From an archaeon (GTDB taxonomy: Archaea > Nanobdellota > Nanobdellia > Woesearchaeales > GW2011-AR15), in assembly GCA_018657065.1 (NCBI GenBank), contig JABHXU010000003.1:1-41876 (forward strand): DNA of 41,876 nucleotides, given 5' to 3'. The notes beneath the pieces were generated by a model. That model was not told the DNA's origin. It saw only the letters and a program-made list of their open reading frames with translations, and searched no databases. The stretch's first letter is position 1; each line of letters opens with the position of its first letter. Below, in pieces: positions 7,529-15,034 of the stretch. Position numbers and translations under genes: made by a program.

Positions 7529-8248
7529 TTAATGCCCCCATACATCAATCTTAATTTGTTTTCTATTTATACCCATTTCTTTTAACATATTTGACATTGA
7601 CTTATTCAAACTACCTGAACCACAAATAATAAACACAGTATTTTGAAGATCTTTATTTGCAGCTTCTAAAATTATTTCTTTACTGACTCTTCCTTCTCTT
7701 CCTTTCCAATTTGGATCTTTATTTCTTGTTAACGTATTTATTATTTTTAGACTTGAATTTTCTTTTTCTAAACTTAAAAGTTCATTATTATAAGCAATCT
7801 TACTCTCTGTTTTTGTACTGTATATCAAGGTTAATTGTGTTTCAAGATTTTTTTGTGTGGCATATCTACATATTGATCTCATTGGAACTATTCCTGACCC
7901 TCCTGAAATCATAACCACTCGTTTTGCTAATTCTTTATTAAATTTAATATGTCCTAACGGTGAGCTAATTTCAAATATATCTCCAATTTTTACATTTTTA
8001 TGAAAATAGGTTGTCATTTTTCCATTTTCAACTAATTCAAGGCCTAAATCAAAGGTTTTATCTAGAGGTGAAGAAGAGATTGAATAAGATCTTTTTATTT
8101 CTTCGCCATTAATTTTTGCATATAAAAATACAAATTGACCTGGAGAAAAAAAAGGAATTTCATTTTTTAATGAAACAAATTTAAAAGTTTTCATTGTATC
8201 TGTTTCTTCAACAATTTCAACAAGTTTAACTTTAATTCTTTCAGTCAT
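7529..8248 (-). CDS. Ferredoxin-NADP reductase-like FAD/NAD(P)-binding oxidoreductase
   Basis: 239 aa with two domains. The FAD-binding beta-barrel ends in the RSYSISSSP motif (R-x-Y-S, about residues 54-62). The NAD(P)-binding domain has MISGGSGIVPMRS (about 113-125) and a C-terminal FIICGSG motif near residue 208. There is no fused 2Fe-2S ferredoxin domain, so electrons must go to a separate partner. It transfers hydride electrons between NAD(P)H and a one-electron or disulfide carrier in the cytoplasm. A TATA-like stretch at 8273-8284 lies about 28 nt before ATG 8248, so it may have its own promoter. The lipoyl-domain gene ends 37 nt upstream and is a plausible electron partner (inference). 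Confidence 0.9.
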   Translation of the reverse strand: MTERIKVKLVEIVEETDTMKTFKFVSLKNEIPFFSPGQFVFLYAKINGEEIKRSYSISSSPLDKTFDLGLELVENGKMTTYFHKNVKIGDIFEISSPLGHIKFNKELAKRVVMISGGSGIVPMRSICRYATQKNLETQLTLIYSTKTESKIAYNNELLSLEKENSSLKIINTLTRNKDPNWKGREGRVSKEIILEAANKDLQNTVFIICGSGSLNKSMSNMLKEMGINRKQIKIDVWGH

Positions 8249-8285
8249 TTTAATTCTAACAAAATATAAAATTATTATATAAAAA

Positions 8286-8561
8286 TTATTTAATTTTTAC
8301 AAGCCAAGTATCTTTTGTAATTGATTCTGTATCTTCAACTGCATCAAGATTAATTTCCATAATCGTTCCATTAATTGGAGATTCTAATTCCATTGTCCCT
8401 TTCATTGACTCTGTAACAAGTAATTTTTGACCTTCACTAACTTTATCTCCTACTTTCACAGAAAAATCTAATATAACAATACCCTGCATTGATTCCAATG
8501 TTTCAGAAGTGAAACTAATACTTGAAATATCTCCTTTTTTTGTAATATTTACATTTGACAT
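8286..8561 (-). CDS. Small stand-alone lipoyl/biotinyl-type carrier domain (GcvH-like site)
   Basis: A 91-aa single-domain protein with the lipoyl/biotinyl hairpin: GDKVSEGQKLLVTESMKG followed by a mirror-image half ending ESPINGTIMEIN. The modifiable Lys is about residue 54 in E-S-M-K-G. Biotin carriers normally have A/S-M-K-M, and E2 lipoyl domains D-K-A; the E-S-x-K-x setting is closest to the lipoylated glycine cleavage H protein (ESVKA). No biotin carboxylase, decarboxylase or 2-oxoacid dehydrogenase gene is adjacent. It starts 2 nt after the thioredoxin-CcdA stop, hence strong coupling to that gene, and lies just before the FNR-like gene. I read it as a lipoyl-based electron carrier, but biotin cannot be excluded from sequence alone. 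Confidence 0.75.
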   Translation of the reverse strand: MSNVNITKKGDISSISFTSETLESMQGIVILDFSVKVGDKVSEGQKLLVTESMKGTMELESPINGTIMEINLDAVEDTESITKDTWLVKIK

Positions 8562-8563
8562 TT

Positions 8564-9709
8564 TTATCCAAACATAAGAATTTGAGGATTAATAAGCATT
8601 AATAATCCTAAAATTAAAATAATTAATCCACTAATTAATTTTGAAATTCTACCATATTTTTCTGTAAATCTTTTTGAAGACATTGTCATAACTACAATTG
8701 AAAAAATAATAAAGTCATCAATCATATACATAACAATATATAATAATAAATAGAGGTAGTATCCAATTGCAGGAAGATCATAACCAGTTAAAATTTTTGT
8801 ATAAACCGCAGGAAAACCCGCAGTACATAATAATTCTATCATATTTACCATAAAAGCTAAACTTGCCACACCAATTAATGTTAAAATAATTCCTGTACCT
8901 GGTTTAAGCAAAGATTTCATTTTTTTGATAATTTTTGGTTTTTTATCTTCAGGAATCATTAAAGAAATACCTTTTCCAAAAAAGAAATAATCCTTAATGT
9001 TAATTAATCCAAAAACAATTGCAAGTAAGGATATTGCAATCTGAAGAAATTTTAAGTGTCCTGCAAAAATAAAAGCATTCATCCATGCTGCCATAAATAA
9101 AAAGTAAACTAATCCTGAAACAAATATGAATGTTCCACCGATTAAAAAAATTCTTTTTCTTGATCCTGAATATACCAAAATAGATAGTAAAAAAGTTAAA
9201 ACCCACATTGCACATGCATTAAATCCATCCAATGTTCCTATCATTACTGTAAATCCAAATAATCCTACTTTAGAAACATCTACACTTCCAAAAATTGGAA
9301 GTTCCACAATTTTTTCATTAGTATTGTTATTTGGTGGTAACTCAATTCCACATCCTGTTTCTGAACAAAAGGCAATTTTTTCAGTTATTTCTCTTTTTGT
9401 AGAATCAGAAAAACCAATCCAAACTTTATCGTCTATAATAGTTGTTGGAACACCCGTAGGTTTCATATCAAATTCAGCCATTTTTGACCTAAAAAAATCT
9501 GTGTTAGCTTCATTATACCATACTTCTAAATAATTTACTTCAAGTTCTGGATACATTTGTTCCATTTCTTGTAAATATGGTTTTTCATCTGCACAATGAG
9601 GACATCCATCTCCATAAAAAAAGAATACTTCAATTTTATCTTCTGCAAATACTACTGGAGCTATTGCTAACATTAAAATTAAGAATGTAATTATTGGAAT
9701 TTTTTTCAT
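8564..9709 (-). CDS. Exported thioredoxin domain fused to CcdA/DsbD-like membrane electron transporter
   Basis: 381 aa. A signal peptide (residues 1-22, ending VVFA) leads into a thioredoxin fold with CPHC at residues 36-39 and a cis-Pro loop (GVPTT). A second Cys pair lies near residues 113-118. A membrane domain of about six helices then carries one Cys in NACAMW and another in ELLCTAGFP, the two positions expected for a CcdA/DsbD-type disulfide carrier. Role: moves reducing equivalents from the cytoplasm across the membrane to the extracytoplasmic thioredoxin domain. It is the first gene of the set followed by the lipoyl domain and FNR-like gene. The cytoplasmic electron donor is normally thioredoxin; none is encoded nearby. 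Confidence 0.88.
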   Translation of the reverse strand: MKKIPIITFLILMLAIAPVVFAEDKIEVFFFYGDGCPHCADEKPYLQEMEQMYPELEVNYLEVWYNEANTDFFRSKMAEFDMKPTGVPTTIIDDKVWIGFSDSTKREITEKIAFCSETGCGIELPPNNNTNEKIVELPIFGSVDVSKVGLFGFTVMIGTLDGFNACAMWVLTFLLSILVYSGSRKRIFLIGGTFIFVSGLVYFLFMAAWMNAFIFAGHLKFLQIAISLLAIVFGLINIKDYFFFGKGISLMIPEDKKPKIIKKMKSLLKPGTGIILTLIGVASLAFMVNMIELLCTAGFPAVYTKILTGYDLPAIGYYLYLLLYIVMYMIDDFIIFSIVVMTMSSKRFTEKYGRISKLISGLIILILGLLMLINPQILMFG

Positions 9710-9824
9710 TTTAAGTCAATTTTTAATTATAATCTCAACATATTATTGATTAGATTATTCTGTGGGGGAATTTCTTTGTATAAAAAGCTTTTGTATAATT
9801 AAAAAAAAGAATAAAAAAGAATAT

Positions 9825-10256
9825 TTAATTTCTTTTACAATTTCTTCCTCGTCCACGTCTAAGTGGCCTATCTAAATCGAGTTCATTGTCTTTTCCAGAT
9901 ACACATTTTCCTTGACCTCTACCAGTTCTGGGTCCTTTACCTTCTGGTCCGGTTCCATCTTTATTTGGCATTTTGTACTTACCTCCTTGAATTCTAATTG
10001 ATTTTCCTTGAATTAATGCTCTAGCTACTTTTTTTCTAGCGTTTTTTAAGATTCTATGATACGTTGGTTGCGAAACATTCATTTTATGAGCTGCCTCTTT
10101 TTGTTCAATTTCTTCAATTTCTGTATATCTAAGAGCTTCTAATTCTTCTGTATCAAGTCTTTCTTCCTCTAATTGTGATAAAGGTACACCCTGAGGTTTA
10201 AAATAATTGAATTCCACCCTATTATGCACATGTCTCCAATGTTTTGGTCTTACCAT
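9825..10256 (-). CDS. DUF134 helix-turn-helix protein with C-terminal glycine-rich Cys motif
   Basis: 143 aa. Residues 1-95 match DUF134 DNA-binding proteins: MVRPKHWRHV, a LDTEELEALRYTEIEEI stretch and a helix-turn-helix (AAHKMNVSQPTYHRILKNA). The C-terminal part has MPNKDGTGPEGKGPRTGRGQ followed by GKC, the motif seen in small DUF5320-type proteins (GTGPxGxGPxTGRGxGxC), then a basic tail with a second Cys. In other archaea DUF134 genes often sit beside NifX/NifB-like or redox proteins, suggesting metal/redox sensing. Here it is next to the thioredoxin-CcdA gene. A TATA-like ATTTAAATA near 10281-10289 precedes ATG 10256 by about 28 nt, giving a leaderless mRNA. Confidence 0.85.
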   Translation of the reverse strand: MVRPKHWRHVHNRVEFNYFKPQGVPLSQLEEERLDTEELEALRYTEIEEIEQKEAAHKMNVSQPTYHRILKNARKKVARALIQGKSIRIQGGKYKMPNKDGTGPEGKGPRTGRGQGKCVSGKDNELDLDRPLRRGRGRNCKRN

Positions 10257-10337
10257 TATGAATAAGTATTCATAACAAATATTTAAATTTTTGGTTTATG
10301 GGCAAACTATAAAAACACCTTGTAATTCCCGAGTCCT

Positions 10338-10907
10338 ATGGCTGAGTTTGGATATCAAATAAAAATTCCTAAAGAAAGAATTGCTATTTTAATCGGAAAA
10401 AATGGACAAGTAAAAAGAGAAATAGAGGAACTTACAAAAACCAAACTTGTCATTGATTCTAAAGAAGGAGATGTCTCTGTTAAAGGCGAAGATGCTTTAC
10501 TACTTTATTCAACTAGAGAAATAATTAAAGCCATAGGAAGAGGATTTAATCCTGAAACAGCCTCATTACTTATTAAACAGGATTATGCTTTTGAGATTAT
10601 AACTTTACCTGAATTTGACAAAAAAAACCATTTAACAAGAATTAAGGGTAGAATTATTGGAAGTGAAGGAAAAACACGAAGAATAATTGAAGAAATGACT
10701 GAATGCTATGTTTCTGTTTATGGAAAAACTGTTTCAATTGTTGGTAGAACTGACACACTTCATATAGCAAGAAAAGCAATTGATATGATTCTAAAAGGAA
10801 GTCCACATTCTACAGTTTATCGAATGCTTGAGAGAATGTATAGAGAAACAAAAAGAAGAGAATATGAAGATAAACCTAGCGAATATTTGATTAAAGATAA
10901 TGAATAG
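10338..10907 (+). CDS. KH-domain RNA-binding protein, archaeal Dim2/Pno1-like
   Basis: 189 aa with two KH domains. The first has IPKERIAILIGKNGQVKREIE (about residues 10-30, with the G-K-N-G loop) and the second LTRIKGRIIGSEGKTRRIIEE (about 95-115, G-S-E-G loop). This arrangement and length are typical of the archaeal homologue of Pno1/Dim2, which binds 16S rRNA near its 3' end during small-subunit maturation and regulates the Nob1/Nep1-type processing steps. The C-terminal helix (VYRMLERMYRETKRREYE) is also family-like. A TATA box (CTATAAAAA, near 10307-10315) lies 26 nt before ATG 10338. It is divergent from the DUF134 gene. Confidence 0.92.
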   Translation: MAEFGYQIKIPKERIAILIGKNGQVKREIEELTKTKLVIDSKEGDVSVKGEDALLLYSTREIIKAIGRGFNPETASLLIKQDYAFEIITLPEFDKKNHLTRIKGRIIGSEGKTRRIIEEMTECYVSVYGKTVSIVGRTDTLHIARKAIDMILKGSPHSTVYRMLERMYRETKRREYEDKPSEYLIKDNE

Positions 10908-10950
10908 ACAAGTTTTTTAAATAATTTAATTCTCCTTAACCATATGAAAA

Positions 10951-10973
10951 GTACTGTACGTAAATTTGGTACA
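10951..10973. promoter_or_regulatory. Palindromic GTAC cluster upstream of deoxyhypusine synthase
   Basis: TGTAC (10955-10959) and GTACA (10969-10973) form a perfect inverted repeat with a 9-nt spacer. A third GTAC at 10951 makes GTACTGTAC, itself a palindrome. The cluster lies 55-80 nt before the deoxyhypusine synthase start, in an otherwise gene-free 120-nt gap, and looks like an operator. No regulator can be assigned. Confidence 0.4.
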
Positions 10974-11028
10974 TAAGATTTTGTTCTTGTTTTATTAGTT
11001 TATAGTCTATTTACTTGGTGATGTTATT

Positions 11029-11967
11029 ATGAAAAAAGTTAAAGATTTAAGATGGAAAAAAAGTATGAAAGTCAATGATCTAGTTGATGATCTTGGCAAT
11101 GTTGGTTTTCAAGCAAGTGTTATGAAAAAAGCTGTTGACGTTATTCTACGAATGAAAAAATCAGGTGCGAAAATATATTTTACTTACACAAGTAATATGG
11201 TAACCTCAGGTCTTAGAGGTTTTTTTGCACAATTAATTGAATTAAAAATTATTGATGTAATTGTTACAACTGTTGGTGGAATTGAAGAAGATATAATGAA
11301 AGCTAAAGGAGAAGAATTTATCATTGGAAATTTTAAACCTGATGATGTTGAATTATATGAAAAAGGTGTAAATAGAGTTGGGAATTTATTTATTAGAAAT
11401 GAATCATATTTAAAATTTGAAGATTCTATTGGTAAAATGCTTTTAAAAGCATACAAACAAAAACCAAGATGGACACCTTCAGAATTATTTAATGAAATCG
11501 GAAAAGAATTAAAAGATAAAAATTCAATATTATATCAAGCTGCAAAAAATAATATTCCTATTTTTTGTCCTGGAATCACAGATGGTGCATTTGGGTTTCA
11601 TTTATTCATGCTTCAACAAAAACATAATGATTTTGTAATTGATGTTGTAAAAGATTTTGAAAATATTTTATTTAGTACTAGTCATGATGAAAAAAAAGGA
11701 TTAATTTCCTTAGGAGGAAGCATCTCAAAACATCATGCGATTCTCTCTTGTTTACTTAATGGTGGGCTTGATTATGCTGTTTATTTAACTACTGCTAGAT
11801 CAACTAGTGGAAGTATGTCAGGAGCAACAACTGAAGAAGCCAAATCTTGGGGAAAAGTTAAAGATGACTCTGATGTAAGTACTGTTATTGGTGATGTTAC
11901 TTTTACGTTTCCATTAATAATGATTAAAGTTTTAGAAGAATTAAAATTTGAAGGTATAATCAAATGA
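11029..11967 (+). CDS. dhs: Deoxyhypusine synthase
   Basis: 312 aa, the usual length for the archaeal enzyme. It transfers the aminobutyl group of spermidine to the conserved Lys of translation factor aIF5A using NAD. Visible landmarks include FTYTSNMVTSGLRGF, a TTVGGIEEDIMK segment and the catalytic region ARSTSGSMSGATTEEAKSWGK near the C-terminus, whose final K corresponds to the enzyme-intermediate Lys (K329 in human DHS). ATG 11029 is preceded by GGTGAT (11017-11022) with a 6-nt spacer. Its stop overlaps the next gene, a PLP decarboxylase, in an ATGA junction; the pair links polyamine supply with hypusine formation. Cytoplasmic. Confidence 0.95.
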   Translation: MKKVKDLRWKKSMKVNDLVDDLGNVGFQASVMKKAVDVILRMKKSGAKIYFTYTSNMVTSGLRGFFAQLIELKIIDVIVTTVGGIEEDIMKAKGEEFIIGNFKPDDVELYEKGVNRVGNLFIRNESYLKFEDSIGKMLLKAYKQKPRWTPSELFNEIGKELKDKNSILYQAAKNNIPIFCPGITDGAFGFHLFMLQQKHNDFVIDVVKDFENILFSTSHDEKKGLISLGGSISKHHAILSCLLNGGLDYAVYLTTARSTSGSMSGATTEEAKSWGKVKDDSDVSTVIGDVTFTFPLIMIKVLEELKFEGIIK

Positions 11968-12980
11968 TGAGTAAAGCTAGATTTATTATTTCTAAAAAAA
12001 AAGTAATTGAACAATATAAAAAAGTCCAAGACATTTCTGACATTGTTTCGTACAGTTACAAAACAAATTATGATGTTGGAAAAATTTTAGAAAAAGAAAC
12101 AAATTGTGATTTTTGTGTTCATAGCATTGAAAGTTTAAATCAGTTAAAATATCCAAAACGATGTTGGTTTTTTGCTCAAGCATGGAATAAAAAAGAAATT
12201 GAAATATTGTTTAAAAAAGGAGTTTCTAAATTTGTTGTTGATAATATTAATGATCTAAACATGTTACTAGAAAATATTCAAGGAAACATATCTTTATTAC
12301 TTAGAATGCGTCTAAAGGAACATACTGTTCATACTGGAAAACATTTTGTGTATGGATTTTACTCAGAAGAAATAAATAAATTAATTCCAAAACTTAAACA
12401 AAACAAAAATATCAAAGAACTTGGAATTCATTTTCATAGAAAAACACAAAATGTTAGTGAATGGTCACTCAAAGAAGAGTTAGAAGATTCTATAAAACAT
12501 TTTGATAAAATTGATTTTGTAGATATTGGTGGTGGTCTTCCTGCAGTTTATAAAAATTATAGAGTTGGAATCCTACAAGGAATATTTTCTAAAATTATTG
12601 AATTAAAAAAATGGTTAAACAGTCAAAACATTAAAATGATAATTGAACCAGGTAGATTTATTGCTGCTTCCCCAGTTATTTTGGAAACAAATATTGTAAA
12701 TATATATAAAAATAATATTGTAATTGATTGTTCTGTATTTAATGCTGCAATGGATACTTTTGTTGCTCATATTAGATTAAAAATTAAAAATGAAAGAGAA
12801 AAAGGAGAAGCCTTCACTATAAAAGGCTGTACTCCAGATTCAATGGATATTTTTAGGTACCGGGCGTACTTAGATAGACCAGATATAGGGGATAAATTGG
12901 TTTTTTTAAATGCAGGGGCATACACATATAGTTCTGATTTCTGTAACCTTCAAAAATTAGATGTTATTATAGTGAATTAG
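11964..12980 (+). CDS. PLP-dependent fold-III decarboxylase (carboxynorspermidine/ornithine/arginine/DAP type)
   Basis: 338 aa. Alanine-racemase-like barrel followed by a beta domain. Key motifs: the PLP Lys in SYSYKTNYD (about residue 33), an HFH near residue 157, the phosphate-binding GGG-L-P (DIGGGLP), E-P-G-R (IEPGRF), and the C-terminal active-site C-T-P-D-S-M-D (about residue 278). The closing Tyr region AGAYTYSSDF is also present. The family decarboxylates L/D-amino acids; coupling to deoxyhypusine synthase by an ATGA overlap makes a polyamine substrate likely. I cannot decide between carboxynorspermidine, ornithine and arginine by eye. The two adjacent ATGs (11964, 11967) are equally possible starts. 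Confidence 0.85.
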   Translation: MMSKARFIISKKKVIEQYKKVQDISDIVSYSYKTNYDVGKILEKETNCDFCVHSIESLNQLKYPKRCWFFAQAWNKKEIEILFKKGVSKFVVDNINDLNMLLENIQGNISLLLRMRLKEHTVHTGKHFVYGFYSEEINKLIPKLKQNKNIKELGIHFHRKTQNVSEWSLKEELEDSIKHFDKIDFVDIGGGLPAVYKNYRVGILQGIFSKIIELKKWLNSQNIKMIIEPGRFIAASPVILETNIVNIYKNNIVIDCSVFNAAMDTFVAHIRLKIKNEREKGEAFTIKGCTPDSMDIFRYRAYLDRPDIGDKLVFLNAGAYTYSSDFCNLQKLDVIIVN

Positions 12981-13128
12981 TAGTCTTTGAAGCAATTCTA
13001 CCAAATTCATCAATGTCTACATATTCTCTTTCTGTTACACAAGAGAATAATGCTTTTAGCTCATTTTTTGTTAATAATGTTCCTAAAATAATTGTTGATA
13101 AAGTAACCATAATTTTTATTGTCATCAT
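12967..13128 (-). CDS. Small 53-aa membrane protein, unknown
   Basis: A short reading frame from ATG 13128: MMTIKIMVTLSTIILGTLLT forms a hydrophobic N-terminal helix, followed by about 33 polar residues with one Cys (LFSC) and an acidic patch (EYVDIDEFG). It is supported by a good TATA box (TATATAAAT, 13167-13175) and a perfect GGTGAT Shine-Dalgarno (13135-13140) exactly 5 nt before the ATG, the spacing used by annotated genes here. Its 3' end overlaps the decarboxylase gene tail-to-tail by 14 nt. Function unknown; too short to assign. The signals, rather than homology, make it a real gene. Confidence 0.6.
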   Translation of the reverse strand: MMTIKIMVTLSTIILGTLLTKNELKALFSCVTEREYVDIDEFGRIASKTTNSL

Positions 13129-13134
13129 ATAAAA

Positions 13135-13175
13135 TCACCTCTTATGAAAATTATAACACAAAAAGCATTTATATA
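13135..13175 (-). promoter_or_regulatory. TATA box and Shine-Dalgarno of the 53-aa membrane protein
   Basis: On the minus strand TATATAAAT (13167-13175) is followed about 27 nt later by GGTGAT (13135-13140) and, after 5 nt, the ATG at 13128. Together they define a short-leader transcript. Confidence 0.55.
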
Positions 13176-13208
13176 CCTCACAACAAAATGTCCAGTGTGT
13201 CTAGTGAA

Positions 13209-14090
13209 TTACAAACTAATTAATATAAGACCAATCAAAATTATAAGAATTCCAATCTTTTGATTTAAAACAAGTTTTTCTTTGTAAAAGATAAGTGCTA
13301 GAATTACTGTAATCGCGGGATATAATGAACTAATTGTAGTAATTAATGCTGTATTACCTACAGAAACTCCATAATTAATAACTGCCCAAGCAACTGTATA
13401 AATTAATTGTGCAACAAGAACAAACCAGAAGATATTATTTTTTTTAAGATCTCTTAATTTTGTTTGCCCCTTATGTAATATTGAAAAAATCAATGAAGAA
13501 AAGCCAATAAAAACACCTGAATAAAAAAATACGGTGAGACCATCTGTCGCAGGAAAATGAAGAAAAAAGGTTATATCTTTAGCAACCACTTCAACAAAAA
13601 AAAAATAAGATCCCCACATCAATAATGCTATTACTGCTTCTTTCACACCTTTTACAGTATGAATATGTTTGATTTTCTTTAGATCTGTTGATGTTAAAAT
13701 AATCCCTATTATTAAAATAAATATTGCACTAATTGTCATTAAATTAAGTTTTTGTCCTAATAATAATAATAGCATTAAAACTGTTATAATTGAATAAGAT
13801 CCTGATATAGGTGTTACAATCGATACTTCTCCAATTTTCATGGATTGATAAAAATTATAAATTGCAAAAACCTGCATAACACTTCCAACAAAAAGCAAAA
13901 TTAAATTTGTAATTGAAATTTTTAAACTAATAAAAAAAGCAAAAGGAAGAACAAAAATTATCCAAACAATATTTCCAATATACATGGTTTTATAAGACCC
14001 CATTTGTCTAACAACCTTACTTTGTATAAAATCCGCAATTCCCCACGAAAACATTGCTACAAGTCCTGAAATAATACTAATATCTAGCAT
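13209..14090 (-). CDS. EamA/DMT-family transporter, downstream paralogue
   Basis: 293 aa with ten predicted membrane helices arranged as two EamA-type halves. Typical motifs are the GEVSIVTPISGSYSIITVLM segment ending half one and NTALITTISSLYPAITVILALIFYKEKL in half two. It is a close paralogue of the next upstream gene (14124-14990): both share the STDLKKIK / STDFRKLKKIK linker and a KGV after it. Substrate unknown; the superfamily exports or imports small metabolites. A TATA-like TTTTTATAATAA near 14111-14121 lies before ATG 14090, so it may be transcribed alone as well as with its neighbour. Confidence 0.88.
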   Translation of the reverse strand: MLDISIISGLVAMFSWGIADFIQSKVVRQMGSYKTMYIGNIVWIIFVLPFAFFISLKISITNLILLFVGSVMQVFAIYNFYQSMKIGEVSIVTPISGSYSIITVLMLLLLLGQKLNLMTISAIFILIIGIILTSTDLKKIKHIHTVKGVKEAVIALLMWGSYFFFVEVVAKDITFFLHFPATDGLTVFFYSGVFIGFSSLIFSILHKGQTKLRDLKKNNIFWFVLVAQLIYTVAWAVINYGVSVGNTALITTISSLYPAITVILALIFYKEKLVLNQKIGILIILIGLILISL

Positions 14091-14123
14091 AGAATCTAAG
14101 AGTTTGATGTTATTATAAAAACC

Positions 14124-14990
14124 TTACGCAAATCCAAGTATGAATAATCCTAAAAGAGTCATAGCGATTCCAAATTTTTGGTTTGAAATAAGTTTTTCTT
14201 TTAAAAAAATAACAGCTAATGCTACTGTAACCGCTGGTTGAAGTGAACTAATTGGGTTAATTAAAGATACATCATAAAATGTAACCCCATATTGATATGA
14301 CCAAAAAGCAAAATTAAATAAGAAAAATAGAGCAAAAAAATTCCATTTGAACTCTTTTATTTCATTTTTTGTTATTATACCTTTTTGAAGTATTGCATAT
14401 CCTGCAGAAAATCCGCTTGTTAAAATTCTAGTTACTGCAATTATTGTTAAAACATCATTTATTCTTTTTGAAACCAAACCTAACCCAAACATATATATTC
14501 CAAAGAAAAAAAGTGAAATAATTGCAAAATTAACACCTTTTGCAGATTTAATTTTTTTTAATTTCCTAAAATCAGTTGATGTTAAAATTATTCCAAGTAT
14601 TGCAAAAATTATCCCCATTCCTTTTACTGTTGATAATGTTTCTTTCAAAAAAATTATTGAAAGAAAAATTGTGATTATGGTACTTGAAGATCCTATTGGT
14701 ACAACTAAAGACACTTCTCCAATTTCCAATGATTTCATAGAATAATAAATTCCAAGAACTTGTAATATTGTAAAAAGTGCTATTAAAATTAAATTATCTA
14801 AGGTAATTGAAATATAATTGTTCAAAAAAAGAAAAACAACTAATGGAGAAAAAATTATTAAATTTATAATATGAAGTATAAACATTACTTTTAACGGTCC
14901 TATTTTTTTTATAGGCTTTGCCTGAACAAAATTTCCTATCCCCCATCCAAGCATTGCAAGAATTCCTGCAACAACACCAAGATTAATCAT
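14124..14990 (-). CDS. EamA/DMT-family transporter, upstream paralogue
   Basis: 288 aa, ten membrane helices, two EamA repeats. Half one ends GEVSLVVPIGSSSTIITIFLS and half two has DVSLINPISSLQPAVTVALA followed by VIFLKEKL; the E-K near the end of the penultimate helix is typical of the family. The N-terminus GWGIGNFVQAKPIKKIGPLK matches FSWGIADFIQSKVVRQMGSYK of the downstream copy, showing tandem duplication. The gap to that gene is 33 nt. A TATA box (TTTATAAC, about 26 nt upstream of ATG 14990) supports the start. Substrate not predictable. Confidence 0.88.
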   Translation of the reverse strand: MINLGVVAGILAMLGWGIGNFVQAKPIKKIGPLKVMFILHIINLIIFSPLVVFLFLNNYISITLDNLILIALFTILQVLGIYYSMKSLEIGEVSLVVPIGSSSTIITIFLSIIFLKETLSTVKGMGIIFAILGIILTSTDFRKLKKIKSAKGVNFAIISLFFFGIYMFGLGLVSKRINDVLTIIAVTRILTSGFSAGYAILQKGIITKNEIKEFKWNFFALFFLFNFAFWSYQYGVTFYDVSLINPISSLQPAVTVALAVIFLKEKLISNQKFGIAMTLLGLFILGFA

Positions 14991-15034
14991 GATGTTTAGA
15001 TTTTGATTTATGTTATAAATCTTTACATACTATA

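Noticed and set aside
8286-8561. Biotin carrier protein of a carboxylase
   Set aside because: The site is ESMKG rather than A/S-M-K-M and no carboxylase or decarboxylase gene is nearby; not excluded, but lipoyl is the better reading.
10945-10977. Ten-codon reading frame from ATG 10945 across the GTAC palindromes
   Set aside because: No Shine-Dalgarno and its content is explained by the palindromic cluster; too short to support.
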